Origin: Oidiodendron maius Zn
Lineage: Eukaryota; Ascomycota; Leotiomycetes; Myxotrichaceae
Reading direction: 5' to 3'
Length of the DNA stretch: 64,000 bases
NCBI GenBank assembly: GCA_000827325.1
Contig: KN832879.1
Span: 124,001 to 188,000 of the forward strand
Shown: positions 1 through 11,449 of the stretch, one piece after another
How the letters are laid out: the number at the start of each line of letters is the position of its first letter
Numbering within the stretch: the first letter of the stretch is position 1
Notes under the pieces: model-generated
Told to the model about the DNA's origin: nothing
What the model saw: only the letters and a program-made list of their open reading frames with translations
Databases searched by the model: none
Program-made: the position numbers and the translations under genes

Positions 1-1166
1 GATGAGGGCAGAACGGTTGATCAAATTATTGCTCTAGGCTGTGAAGATGGCGTGAAGAAAGAGTTCTTCAGTCAAATATCAGGCCAGGTCGAGCGACTGG
101 GGACTAAAAGGGATGGTCTGAGCAGAAGTGGAAAGCTTGATCTGAGGTAATTCCCTCCATGCAATCACGTCGAACAGTTACTGACCCGTGTAGATACCTT
201 GTTTCATCAGCCCTTCAGACATTCGCATCCCTTCCCCCAGCAGCTCGGGGTAACGCCAATCCTTCGAATAGCTCGACACTTCTCGCCACCCTCCTGATCC
301 CTCACCTCGAGACCTATCTAGCCACCAATCCAGGCGTCCGCCTCTTAATTCTGCATTATCCTTCCATCCATCTACCCACTGTTGTTGCGCTCCGCAGACT
401 TCTTGGACAAGATGTCCTCAAGATTGCTGGAGTCATCGACACTCTCTCTTCAGAACCTCGCCCTCGAACTCCCATCTCACACCCTCTCTCAAACGACTCC
501 ACCTCGCCTAAAGGTCACACTCATGGGGACAGGCGCCGAGGATCTCGGAAGTCCACTGGAAGCCAAACATCTCAGAAGTCGCTCCATCAACGCAAGAAAT
601 CTGATATATCGTTCTCCAAAGCCAACTATCTCCTCCCCAGCACAGCAACGGACGCTGAAATCACCGCCTTCTTATCTGGTATCTGGAAATCTCTGGTCGA
701 GAAGTCAGCTTTCTACACGCCTGAGCCAGAACCTGAGCCCATTGTCGTTGAAAAGATTGTGGAAAGACTTGTGGAGAGGAAGCCGGTGCCACCTCCCAAA
801 CCTTCGAGTCTCACCCCACACTCGCCAAAGCAGGGCCGCGAGTCCAAGATCTCGCGGTTAACTGGTGGTAACCCTCCAGAGAAGCGGGGCCATAGCTATG
901 CACCATCGATCGCCTCGACCGTGCGCAGTATTACGACCGTACGGACCATGGGCACTGTGAAGACGACGGCGACGGATCGCCAGCGACGGGAGGTTGACAG
1001 GTCTTGGGAAGACTTCTACATCGGCGAGGTGGACAGCGAGGATGATGAGTACGATCGTATGGTTATGGGACGATCCGGGGCACGCATCGTGCCCGAGCCT
1101 CCGAGAAATATGCAAGGAAAAAAGAGGAGTAGCAAGAAGGCGCTGAAATGGCTTGGACTGGCCTAA
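1..1166 (+). CDS. Uncharacterised fungal protein, 3' part (5' end outside window)
   Basis: Two exons are visible: 1-146, open from the window edge, and 194-1166. They are joined by a 47-bp intron (gtaatt...gtgtag), and the Arg codon is split across it. The N-terminal visible part is compact and hydrophobic, with a segment reading LLILHYPSIHLPTVVALRRL that looks like a folded alpha/beta core. The rest is low-complexity, rich in Ser, Pro and Arg, with a Glu-Pro run (EPEPEPIVVEKIVERL) around the middle. An acidic stretch and a basic tail (KKRSSKKALKWLGLA) follow. I do not recognise a named domain. The family looks conserved among ascomycetes, but its function is unknown. The ATG at 159 lies inside the intron and is not the start. 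Confidence 0.75.
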
Positions 1167-1756
1167 TGACCTTGTTTTCTCTTTGAATACAACCGTCACG
1201 TTTTCACTCGTTTGCCGGCGCAAAGCGTCCGAGATTTCTTTTAGTCGTCACACCCTCTCACATCCCTTCGGAGAGCCATTTCCTGCATTTTTGCTTTTTG
1301 TACTATACCTTGTATGTATATGGATGGGAGGACAATTGATGGGCGGATGGCGTATACATTGAGGAGGTAGAGTAGCAGATAATACTATGTAGTATGCACA
1401 GATGCATCGCATTAGAACACAACATCCCTGACTAGAATCGTTGTCATGCGCCTGATGTCTGCAGGATACCCAGCCTTCGGAAACTAAAAGCATTAGTTAC
1501 CCTCTGAGTCAGGAGAAAGCCAGAGTATTAAAGCATCTGTAGGAGCCAGGTGAATCAGCCCGAGTATAATGTAACCTGGGGATATACAAATTGTGCTCAC
1601 GGAGCAAATTGACATTTTAAGACAAAATATATATGGCTAGAATAGCTTAAGTTATTAGAGTGGTGTATTTTCAATATCGTACACATAATGTAACAGCGTG
1701 GCAAGCCAACGTCCCTGGGAAACCCCAGCATCACACTCGTTATTCGTATACATATC
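1167..1756. other. Convergent intergenic spacer
   Basis: This 590-bp stretch lies between two converging stop codons. It is AT-richer than the flanks and holds presumptive 3' UTRs of both genes. No supported gene was found; the small ORFs here have no coding character. Confidence 0.5.
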
Positions 1757-2709
1757 TCATTTCTCCCTTTCTCCGTCACGGCACTCGGCCCAGCAAGCAG
1801 GAGAGGGAGTGCCTTCTCCTCTTCCATTCTTCATACCCCCGAGTAACCAGTCCGTCAATCCCACCACCTTCGCTCCAACCCCCTTCTCCCAATTGCCTCC
1901 TTCCTGCACATGTTCAATCGTATGCGAGACGATCCTCCCCTCCTCGTCGAATTCGAATATGAACAATCCGCAAAACTCCTTGCTGTCGTTCTCGCCCTTC
2001 CCACCGCCCAGCCACTCAGTTATCTTATCTACATTCTCGCTCGCACTTATGCCCTTGTAAAACCCTCCCGTGCCTCTATTCTTGGTCTTCCCGATCGTCT
2101 TCCACCGCACGATCAATTGCTCTGAGCGAGCCGGTACGGTGGAGAGAGTGTGCCGGGGCCTTTTGACCATGCGCTCGGAGATGATCTCCAGCTTGACATT
2201 TCCGACGATAGGAACGCGGCCCCATGCGATAGGTGAGGTCCAGAGTGCGGCGGAGTAGGCGACTCGCCCGGAAACAGTGGGGAGGTGTGGGTGTGTGGAG
2301 GGAAAGAGATGGAGTGTGATTTGAGGCGAGAGGATCTCTTGAGGAAGGGGGGATTGAAGGAGCGTAGGGAGGCGCTCTTGGAGGATGCGGAGAGCTGAGA
2401 GGGGGCGTTAACTTGAGGTATCCGGGTGGAATGGAGATGGTACTTGCTCTTTCCAAGTTTGAGGGTTCGTTCGTCTGGTTTTCTTTGTGGGTCGCTGGAG
2501 TCGGGGCCAGAGATGCTGGATCGGCTTGCAGATCCAGTGAACCCAACATCGGAAAGTATTCTTTGGTCTTGATTAACTGTTGCAAGGCATCTAGACCCTT
2601 GTTTCGCTACATTTAATTGCAGACCCCGTGCGAGACGGGGTGCAGTAACGGAGGGAACCTTGAGGGCATGGTGTGGAGCAGAGCGCAAGAGGCTGGGAGG
2701 TGCCGACAT
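1757..2709 (-). CDS. Mitochondrial NTF2/SnoaL-like protein (uncharacterised fungal family)
   Basis: Two exons, 2709-2448 and 2394-1757, encode 299 residues. The intron is GC-AG: it starts gcaagt, the consensus for such donors, and ends ctctcag. Only this donor keeps the frame, giving TLKLGKTLRILQERLPTLLQ across the junction; the neighbouring GT donor would leave the wrong phase. The N-terminus is basic and Ser/Ala-rich without acidic residues for about 40 residues, as in a mitochondrial presequence. The conserved core runs from LSPQITLHLFPSTHPHL through ALWTSPIAWGRVPIVGNVKL to FEFDEEGRIVSHTIEHV, a pattern typical of NTF2-like folds. A tail with GLTDWLLGGM follows. Homologues are common in Pezizomycotina and lack an assigned role. 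The gene is divergent from ypt1. Confidence 0.82.
2395..2447 (-). other. GC-AG intron of the NTF2-like gene
   Basis: This 53-bp intron begins gcaagt and ends ctctcag. A branch-like ttaac lies about 13 bases before the acceptor. Using GC as the donor is the only choice that keeps both flanking conserved exons in frame. Confidence 0.8.
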
Positions 2710-3264
2710 CAGCCTGGAAGATTGAGAAACTCTTCAATAGACATCAATGTCCATAAGAGGATCACGGCCTGTTGTGGTTAGGGATTTGTGTTGTAGCATG
2801 ACAGTCTTCTTATGAAGGCAGCGAGAAAGCTTTATCTCGATTGGCAGAATGCTGAAACCGGTTGCGCTCCAAGGCGGTCAAGATGCAGGCGTTCATGTTT
2901 AACATTGCGCAGGTCTGGTATATGAGAGGGTACAATGGAGCATAATGTACTAGGTACAGAATTTGTAAGACATGCCATATATAATCAGGAGCCGTGACAT
3001 CAATTTCGTCAGACAAAGAGTTCCAGCAATAGAAAATAAACGTGGATCAAAGCTGCCCTCTGTCAAAGAAATGCCTAGAACTTGCTGCCTCAGGATGACT
3101 CGCTAAGAGCCTCAGCATCTGACAAGCCGACATACAACTATCCCAAGGTTTCCCGTTGTCGCGATAAACTGTCCATCTTTCAACAACACCTCCTTCATCG
3201 TCTCTCCTGCCATCCTCATCTACCTACTCCTACATCATCCTCGAAGAATTACGCACCGGCAACC
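2710..3264. promoter_or_regulatory. Shared divergent promoter region (NTF2-like gene / ypt1)
   Basis: This 555-bp region lies between two start codons pointing away from each other, so it must carry both promoters and 5' leaders. The part before ypt1 has CT-rich runs (caacacctccttcatcgtctctcc), as in many fungal leaders. No specific site can be assigned with confidence. Confidence 0.5.
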
Positions 3265-4278
3265 ATGAATCCTGAGTAGTAGGTCCCCACCCAAGCGGCA
3301 GGCTCCCTCCTTTATGGTACAGTCTATGCCGAGATGCAGATACTGACTGTTCCACCTCACAGAGTCCCCGAAATGCCCTTCAATATACGATATATGCGCT
3401 CTACAGAATTATTCCCCTCATTGATTACGTACCCTGACCTGACTATGCGCCAATAGATACGACTACCTCTTCAAGCTCCTGCTCATTGGAGACTCGGGAG
3501 TGGGCAAGTCCTGCTTGCTGTTGCGGTTCGCTGATGATACATACACGGAAAGCTACATCTCGACTATTGGTGTCGATTTTGTATGTATAGGACGCTCATG
3601 TTAAGCGCTGCATGCTGACTCGCGGCAGAAAATCCGAACGACTGAGCTGGATGGCAAGACTGTGAAGTTACAGATTGTAAGCTACAGGGCTGTGGCATGG
3701 ATATAGATTATTTGCTGATTATTTACTGGTAGTGGGATACTGCTGGACAAGAACGCTTCCGAACCATCACCTCCTCCTACTACCGAGGCGCTCACGGCAT
3801 CTGTGTTGTCTACGATGTCACAGACATGGACTCATTCAACAACGTCAAGCAGTGGCTGCAAGAGATTGATAGATACGCTACAGATGGAGTCAACAAGCTG
3901 CTTGTAGGCAACAAGAGTGATATGACAGACAAGAAGGTTGTGGAGTACACAGTTGCGAAGGTACGCATATGTCACATGTCCTATATCACCTGCACAAAAT
4001 CACATGAGCTCCAACTATACGCCACCTCGTATCTCTGCCTTGCTCGATTTACCTTCTGCCTTACTTGGCTAACCCATCCCTAGGAATTTGCTGATAGCCT
4101 TGGGATCCCATTCCTTGAGACCTCGGCCAAGAACGCCAGCAATGTTGAGCAAGCCTTCCTGACCATGGCCCGCCAGGTCAAAGAGCGGATGGGCACAACG
4201 ACCGCAAATAACAAGCCCACGGTACAGGTCGGTAGCGGACAGGGTGTGCAATCAGGATCGGCTGGCGGCTGCTGCTAA
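3265..4278 (+). CDS. ypt1: Rab GTPase Ypt1/Rab1
   Basis: Five exons (3265-3275, 3457-3580, 3629-3676, 3733-3960, 4084-4278) give 201 residues. The first exon holds only 11 coding bases (MNP plus two bases of Glu), a layout known for fungal Rab genes. All guanine-nucleotide motifs are present: GDSGVGKS (P-loop), TIGVDFK (effector loop), [13 protein letters not shown] and ETSAK. The C-terminus ends GGCC, the double-cysteine geranylgeranylation signal. Ypt1 acts in ER-to-Golgi vesicle tethering and early autophagy. The effector region and overall sequence match Rab1/Ypt1 rather than Sec4 or Ypt3. The 123-bp fourth intron and 181-bp first intron are longer than the others in the gene. Confidence 0.97.
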
Positions 4279-6179
4279 ACTAGGGGGGTTGCTCCTGCTG
4301 TGTCTTGTGATATGACGGATACGGAACGGCTACTGGTTTTCTTTCCTCTCTACGTGCATTAGAATCTGTCATTTGGAGCGGCCTGCCTCTCTGCATACCC
4401 GCTTTCCCAGCTGTCCCGGCGAACCGAACAGGCGATCTTGAGAATACACACAACCGCTGCAACACTCTGCACGCGTGGAGGGCAAGGTACTTAATGGCTG
4501 ACGGAAGGAGGTTGAGTTATCGACTTGGCGTGTTAGGGAACATAGGGAGCGGAATCTAACACTTTTCCTTTGTAGCTTCTGCCTGCTGTTTTCTCGACGC
4601 CTGTTGCGTTATCCTTTCCCATTTGTTCTGCTAAGGGTGTTGATCATACAGTCAATCAATCATACATGAATAAGATAGACTCGGTGCCTATTCCTCTTGA
4701 TGTTAGTGCCTTATTATCGTAGTTCCCCAAGATCTCGGCCAAGGAATAGAAATCCTAGCTTATGCTTATATTTTCTTTATACTCTGAATCTTGATTCTGA
4801 GCTGTAATATCTTAAATTATTTGAGATAATTGGATATAATTACATTGTATACACGTAATATTCCAAACTTACCACAAAATCATGCCGCACAGATGTGTAA
4901 AAATTTTAAAATATTGCGTCGGAAGGATAAAAATGCAATAAAAACTAATATGCCACATTTATAATAAAACTGTTTTCTGCCCCTCCTCAAAATCCATCCG
5001 AATGATCCTCAAAACCCTCATTACAAAATTCACAAATTACATAAAGCCTGAAGAGTCAAGTTATCAGGGCCGAGGCGCTGCAGAACCAAGTCCCCCCCCC
5101 GAGGGAATAAAATCACATCTCCGCGTCACCATTTGATCACACCATGAAAAGGGGCGAGAAAAAAAAAAGGTAGAATTTAAATCACAAATCCCATGAAAAA
5201 GTTCCAAGTTACTAACCCCCAAGACACTATGCCCATCTCCTAACGCCCACATTCCAGCCCTTCAAAAGTCAGATTCCACTTAAAGAAATCGTCGCCCTTA
5301 TAAAGAATTGTCGCCCCAGTTCCATTCGCTACATGTCCATCATCACTGAAACAAAGAGGAAGGCAAACGAAAAAAGAAATATCTACCCAATTCTTCTCTA
5401 CCCATCTGTATATCACCTACTATCCCCCCCTTGGGTCCTTACGTACTCCTCGCATTCCCATCTTACGCGGCCACACACAAATTCCCACCCCACTCTGGAG
5501 TAACAGTAACACGACAACAACCTCAACTTATCCCTGGGACCCGGTTGTTTCATCCTCCTGGCGCTCCACTCCACTCCACTCCGCTCCGCTCCCGGCGTCG
5601 GGAAATTTCTTCGGGCGCTCAACTTTCCCCCCCTCGCTAACACCAGAAATCCCCTAAAAATCTAACCGCTTTCGTGTACTAGGCTGGTCCAGATGGATAA
5701 ATCCATGAATTCATGAATGCGAGCGATCAGACTAGATGGGGATTTGTTTAGTCTGATGAGGTGAGGAAGAGAGGGAGAAAAGAACGGTAAGCGCAGGTAT
5801 GAAACAGAGATGATATGAGGTAGGATGAGAGCGAGGAGTCACATTCAGATATAGCAGGAGGATAGGAAGAGGATGGTCTATTTGTAGCACTGGAAATGGA
5901 AGACTGGGATCTCTGATGATAAATATGCTGATTTTATCTTACATACGGTAAGTAAAAGCGAGAGTGTTGGGAAACACCTTTTGTCTATGTTATCCCCAAA
6001 TTTCCCCAACGTTCCATATTCATGAGGGGGCCGGAACACCTTGTCCAAAATCTAGGGGCTCCATTGTATGCTGCTAGCCAAATCTTCTGACAAAATAATA
6101 TATACAAAGAATGCAACAGTGAGATTTGTGGCTCTGAGAATGTACTCATATCCAGATCTCATCTCGTAAGGTTCTCTCC
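4279..6179. other. Gene-free convergent region with an AT-rich island
   Basis: These 1.9 kb separate the ends of ypt1 and the GH128 gene. Roughly 4740-5060 is markedly AT-rich (runs such as taaaaattttaaaatattg), unlike its surroundings. Around 5560-5590 there is a short CTCCA/CTCCG pentamer run. I see no ORF with domain or codon support. It probably holds 3' UTRs and non-coding DNA. Confidence 0.5.
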
Positions 6180-7388
6180 CTACGCTGAAGAAAAGGCGAA
6201 GGTCTGCCCTATGGCATTGATGCTGGTCCCAGTGACCATAGTGCCGTCGCCGACCATGAAGTAGGCGTATCTCTCGACGAAGTCCTGGGCATCGAGCCAT
6301 GGTAGGACCGTGTCGAGGAAGGTCTGCTGCTCGGCAGTGGTTCCGCTAGCGCCGAACTCGGTGATCCAGAGGGAGCGGTTACCGCCGGCTGTATGGGCCT
6401 GCGTGATGTGGTCCTTGAAGTACTGGATATTGGTGGCCTGGTCATACCAGTGGATAGGGATGAAGTCTATGGTGCAGTCAGAGCAGCTGTGCAGGAAGCT
6501 GCTCAGGTATCCAAGGCCCATTCCAGAGGCGGGGTCGCCATTTGTGACGGCCGGAGCGCCGAGCTTAGCCTTCCCTGCATACGGCTGCATGTACTGCATG
6601 TAACCGTTGGCGGCATCCTGATATCCAATATTGGACTGGGTGCTGAGGTCGGGTTCGTTAAAGGCCAGGAGGTGAGTGGAGCCAGAGGCAAGGGCAGTGC
6701 TGACAGCTGAATCCCAGGCGTCGGTGAAGCTGCTTTCGAGGCCCCAGAGCATGGGTACGTATTCGAGGGGTTCAGGAACGCTTCCACCAGGGGAAGCGCC
6801 CCAGTTGTAGCACCAGCTGGCCTGCGAGCCGGAACCGATGAAACCAGACAGGAGCGAGATGATATTGTAGGCGAGGCCACGCTTGTCACTGGAGGAGCTG
6901 GCAGAGACAGTGGGCGCTGGAGTCTTGGTGGTCAAGGTCGAAAAGGTCGTGGGCACGACCGGGGTGGATAGTGTTGGGATGGTGGGCAGCACAATAGGGA
7001 CCGAGGAATGGGTGGTGGGGACCGGCACCGCAGTGGTAGAGCTCGTCGAGATGGCCGAACTGGAATATGACTGCTCCGGACTAGGAACCGGGCTCTCGGG
7101 TGAAGGGCTGGCGACAGCCACCTTCTTGATGGGAGTGGAGGTTTTCGTGGCGGGGGGCACAGTGCTTGACACGACGATGGGAGTACCGTCGATGGTGGTT
7201 GTCCCGATGATGACGGGAGCCTCGGTGACAAAGGTTCCGTCGGCCTCCTCAATAACAGTGACAGCTTCAGTGATCACCACGTCCTCGATGATAAGTGCCC
7301 TCTTGCGAGCATCGTATCTGCCAGCGAAGGCCCCGCTGGTCAGCAGAGAGGTGGCCAAGAGGCCACAAGAGAAGACGGAGGAGAGCAT
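6180..7388 (-). CDS. Secreted GH128-type glycoside hydrolase (Asl-like wall protein)
   Basis: A single exon encodes 402 residues. The start at 7388 is chosen because it begins a clear signal peptide (MLSSVFSCGLLATSLLTSGAFA); the in-frame ATG at 7478 would bury it. Residues about 60-190 are a Ser/Thr/Pro-rich, probably O-glycosylated linker. The catalytic domain starts near KRGLAYN and contains WCYNWG, AFNEPD (Glu245, probable acid/base) and WITEFG (Glu344, probable nucleophile), the expected GH128 residues. GH128 enzymes cut beta-1,3-glucan, and fungal Asl proteins are wall-associated. No GPI signal is evident: the chain ends FAFSSA. The most likely role is remodelling or binding of cell-wall glucan outside the cell. 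Confidence 0.9.
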   Translation of the reverse strand: MLSSVFSCGLLATSLLTSGAFAGRYDARKRALIIEDVVITEAVTVIEEADGTFVTEAPVIIGTTTIDGTPIVVSSTVPPATKTSTPIKKVAVASPSPESPVPSPEQSYSSSAISTSSTTAVPVPTTHSSVPIVLPTIPTLSTPVVPTTFSTLTTKTPAPTVSASSSSDKRGLAYNIISLLSGFIGSGSQASWCYNWGASPGGSVPEPLEYVPMLWGLESSFTDAWDSAVSTALASGSTHLLAFNEPDLSTQSNIGYQDAANGYMQYMQPYAGKAKLGAPAVTNGDPASGMGLGYLSSFLHSCSDCTIDFIPIHWYDQATNIQYFKDHITQAHTAGGNRSLWITEFGASGTTAEQQTFLDTVLPWLDAQDFVERYAYFMVGDGTMVTGTSINAIGQTFAFSSA

Positions 7389-8786
7389 TTTGTTCGACTG
7401 GGTTTGTAAAGGTCGAGGGTTCGGTGCAAGTCTTCGTCTTAATATCTTGATGTCCGTTGTGCAGAGGGAGAAGGGCAAGGCTAGTCGAAGAGTGTCAGGA
7501 CTCGATATTGTAGTCTAGATAGTTCAATCGAAGAGGCAATGTGTTTAGCCGCAGAAGTTCGTCGACGTAAAAAAGAACGGAAGGGCGGTAGTCGAAGACC
7601 AAAGGGGCTCGATATTTAATCAATGAACGGAAGCGTATATGGTAGCGTCAGCTACTGGGTGAATCAAAGGAACGATGGTGGTGAAGTAAAGGCCCGCGCA
7701 GTCTCCAGAGACGCTGAAAGGAAGGGAAGTCGAGAACACACGAAGACGGTGGCCCGGGAGAAGGAATGGAAGTGACGAGACAGAGACCGACGTGGTGAAG
7801 AGAAGAGAGGAGAGAAACAAACATAAGATGTCCGATCGCACAGTATATACTGTGCCTGTGTCAGGTAGATAGTAGCGTGCTAGCCCCCCATGGCGCCGCT
7901 CGGCGCCATCAAGGGATCGCCAGGGTCTCGAGTGCCTCAACTCGGGCCCGGCCCAGGGAGTGGAGACGGCCTGGACCATGAGAAAAACCACGCAGAAAAG
8001 GAAAGAAAGACGTTCCCCGCCGCATGGGATTCGTCTGATCAGCTCGGGGACGTCTGGCACTGGCCATGGTCTCCACTGGCGAAACATGGGCCCCAAGAAG
8101 TGATGTGTTGTGCAGAGCCAATATGATCTGAGAGCGGGTGAGCCAGAAGCAGAAAATGGAGCAAAAGGGGGGAAATCGGTTCGAGGATTCCGGCGTCTCG
8201 CCTCGCTTCGTTTGGGCGGAGGTGGAAAAACAAAATGCCGCGCAATCCCTGCTCTACGGAAGCGAAGCGAGAGGTCGAAGACAGGACGAAATCTCCACTG
8301 GCCGACACTTAAAACACGGACTGTAGCAGAACGTTCCAGGCTCCTGGTCGTCCGCCAGAGAGCGACCGCGTCTTCGGTGGGGTCGACCACGCCTGTCGAT
8401 ATCACCTTGATGCAGCTGGTAGTGTGCTCCGAAACAACTGCCTCCGTGGGCTTCGTGTGACGAATCTGATGTGATGGGAGACCCGCTGTGGCTGGCTTTG
8501 ATAGGAAATTATGGATGATAGATCAGACGCGGAGAGAAAAAGCGTTTGCGTTGGTCCCATAGTATTGTATGTAGCCGTCTTTCACATCCACAAGTCCATG
8601 ATCGATTCATTTGGGTATGCCGTTATGCTAAGTACCTGAAAAATGTCAAAAAGACAACCTGATGTGCTGCTAGACGCCCTCCAAATGTCCGCGCCGTCTC
8701 CCCAATCCCAAGAGGCGCTTCAAAATATACGTAACGATGCTGCGTAACCGTGTGTCTAACCTACACGAAAATCCTCCCCCCTCTTC
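7389..8786. promoter_or_regulatory. Upstream region of the GH128 gene
   Basis: These 1.4 kb lie between the GH128 start codon and the carnitine acetyltransferase stop codon, both on the minus strand. They should contain the GH128 promoter and leader. A 261-codon minus-strand ORF (7620-8405) shows no domain, is rich in Arg/Ser/Pro/Phe of low complexity, and is treated as chance. A short dyad reading cagtatatactg occurs near 7840. Confidence 0.45.
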
Positions 8787-11449
8787 TTAGTACTCGCTCA
8801 ATCGCAGTCTCTTGCCAATCTCCCTTCGTCGCGCCTGCACCGTGGCGCGCTCTGAGGGCTTGGACGCCTCGTCTAACCCATCGCCCCTTGCTTTCAGCGC
8901 CTGAAGGAGCATCCCAGCGTCGAAGAAGCCGTCTGTGCCCAGCATATAAAATTAGTACCTAAATTCAGGAAGAGAAAACTAATGACAGGATGTACGAGAT
9001 GGAATGAAGGGAGGTAGCACTTACATCCCCCGAGCCCCTCATCATCGCTGGCAAGTGAGCTATCCTCGATGGGCGTCATGACCCCGGGTGACTTTCTGCC
9101 CGACTCCTGAGTCTTGATGACGCGGCCCCGTGACTTCAATTTGTTGGCAGACTTGGGTCTGTTCTGGCTCGCATCCCGAGCTCGACTGGCATTAGGACTC
9201 GTTCCTCGTCGCTGCGTCAATTTGATGATGCGCCGGATCTCCAGCAGATAACTCTCAACAGCGTCGACGAATCGCTTCGTCTGGCGATGCTTGCTACTAG
9301 CACAGATGCTCACGCTCTCATCCTTGATGATATACCCGATGCCAAAGCCATCACCCGATGTCGGGCCAAAGCCAAACTGCCGGAGCGAAGGGTTGCCACA
9401 ATTCGATGTCGACAAGATGGTATTGTTAAGCTTATCCCACCCTGAGTCTGCAAAGATTGAGGGCATGAGGTGAGCTTGGCCGGGTGCCGGCGAGGAGGAT
9501 GACGTGCCACGAATCCGGTTCGGATTGGACCGGATTGAATGTGCATCGTCGACGTCAGACAATATAGAGTTCTTCCCAGGAGAGCCAACGACGGAATTGG
9601 GATCTCGATCAGAGCTCTCGTAGACAGGGCTCGAGTAGCCATTACTGCTTGCAGCCTCGGCGCCGTCTTCATCAACAGCCCTCTGCCACACGCTGAACAA
9701 CGCATACAGATGCCTGTCGCAACCTTGTGCTTTGGCACACTCTTTCGTATTTGCTGTGTGCTTGTTGCAGGCTCTCTTCAGTGCATCGACTTTCTGCTGA
9801 GGCGGATGCTCGCCCCAGAAGGTCTGAACGAAGTCTACGACTTCTTGTGTAATGGAGCGGATTGCTTCAGTGCGACCATGGAGATAGAACTTGGTCATTG
9901 CTGGTTCGTACGTGCATTCTAGGCGCCCGTACAACCCGTAATAGGCAGCTTGAAAAGCCATTTGAACAAACGCATCAGGAGAGAATCCAACCGAGGTCAT
10001 AAAGTTCTTGCCATAGCCAGCGAAGTTGAGGGTCTGGAATTCATTCTGCTGGATTAGATCAGCAAGACGGGTTTCTGCAAATCGTAGTGCAATACTAAGC
10101 TCCGGAATCATGTCCCACTCCAACTTGTGAGGTGTGGTGCTGACATCCCCAAAGCTGGCGGGGTCCCGCTTGGATGGATCAGGGCTTGTCGATGCCCAGA
10201 GGCTTGGTGCTTGGCCATTAATGGTGCGGGCAAATCGAAGAATGGTATCCGTATACAAATCGCTGGCAAAGCGAAGCACTGTGTGACCATCCACACCAGT
10301 ATGCTCGAAGTTGATACCTGCACTGCCGTTCTTGCATACAATTATTTGTAGTTTATCATACCATCTGTTAGTGCAAGTTCCAATCTGTACTCCTTTCTCC
10401 ACGTTACTTGTCCCGCAGAGTATGTTCTGGCAAAGATCTGCTTCAGAAGTCGGCTCGGCATAGTCTAAGCAGAGGATAAACAAAGCGGAGTCGACTATCC
10501 CGAGACAGTCGGCATTATTTGATCCCTCATCCCTTGTCATTACTTCTCTCAGGCCAGACCATACCTTCCGGTTCTCCGTGCTGAGGACGCCGAGGGCACC
10601 TTTGGCGGCCTCTTGGATGGGAGTTTGTTGGGCATCATCGATAATGGTTCGAAGATTAATCGACATATCCTTCTCCGTCATTAAAAAGTCGGAGTTATCA
10701 TCCAAGACATCAAACCAGTAGAACTGCCCATGACAGAGGACGACAATATGCTTCGAGTCAGGATCCTGTCCGATATGGCAACCGTTTTCTGTAGGGACAC
10801 GAGCGGTACCAAACATTCTCGAGTACTGGTACATACACAGAGGTTGCCCTTTCACAGTGTCTGGTGGCAGCTCTTCTCTCCTCACGGCCCGCACGAATGC
10901 CAGTGCAGACACCACAAGAGATGCTGCACGGGTGACTTGATTATTCCGCGCCGGCGTAGGATCATCCTCGAGGAGGAAGAACGGGTTAAGATTGAGGACC
11001 ACCGGGTTGTCGTAGTTTAGGTAGGAATCATACCCTAACAGGAGTTAGTTACTGGCCGTATTGCAGGCGAGGTTCCACCAACAGAATTGCTCGATGTAGC
11101 TTGTTTTCCCATTCGCATATTTCTTAAGCCTCTCCTGTAGATCGGGTCCATCGCCCTTCAAAAACTCCTCGACCGCCTGTTTTGTCTCGGCATGCTCCCG
11201 ACTCGTCTGCAGTGGTTTCAAGGCCGCAAGGTACTTGGCTGTCGAACTCTCCAGCTCTGGTATGGGAAGCTTGGGAAGCTTGTCTTGGGCGGCAAACGTT
11301 ATACCTTGCCTGTTGTTCTGATCACTGGCCAAGGAATAGCTTCGATTTCTGGCAAAGCGCCCTGGGTCCGACGTATCGGCCGATGCCAACGACTCATTCA
11401 GAGACTTTGGCATCTTGAAGGTCCGAACTGAAGTAGTGTAAGAAGGCAT
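8787..11449 (-). CDS. Carnitine O-acetyltransferase, cytosolic YAT2/FacC-like
   Basis: Three exons (11449-11083, 11034-9025, 8932-8787) encode 840 residues. The junctions restore a continuous choline/carnitine acyltransferase: SYIEQF-WYDSYLNYDNPVV at the first and GLGGYGFFDAGMLLQALK at the second. The catalytic loop is NFEHTGVDGHT with the active His. The STSNCGNPSLRQFGFGPTSGDGFGIGY-type C-lobe region, where CoA and carnitine bind, is intact. A Ser/Asp-rich insert between the lobes and an extended C-terminus make it longer than peroxisomal/mitochondrial CAT2. No presequence is seen, and the end (LRLSEY) is not a PTS1, so a cytosolic enzyme moving acetyl units for growth on acetate or fatty acids is inferred. 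Confidence 0.92.

Noticed and set aside
2076-2585. 169-codon minus-strand ORF as the N-terminal exon of the NTF2-like gene
   Set aside because: Using the GT donor from this frame gives the right phase but discards the presequence-like N-terminus and the conserved KLGKT junction obtained with the GC donor.
6883-7518. 211-codon plus-strand ORF
   Set aside because: It is the antisense shadow of the Ser/Thr/Pro-rich linker of the GH128 protein and consists mainly of Val/Gly/Glu repeats.
8170-8195. B-box-like ggttcgagg, a possible tRNA gene
   Set aside because: The match to GGTTCGANTCC is imperfect and no A box or cloverleaf could be built around it.
7620-8405. 261-codon minus-strand ORF upstream of the GH128 gene
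   Set aside because: No domain, low-complexity Arg/Ser/Pro/Phe content, overlapping ORFs on both strands, and it sits where the GH128 promoter and leader must be.
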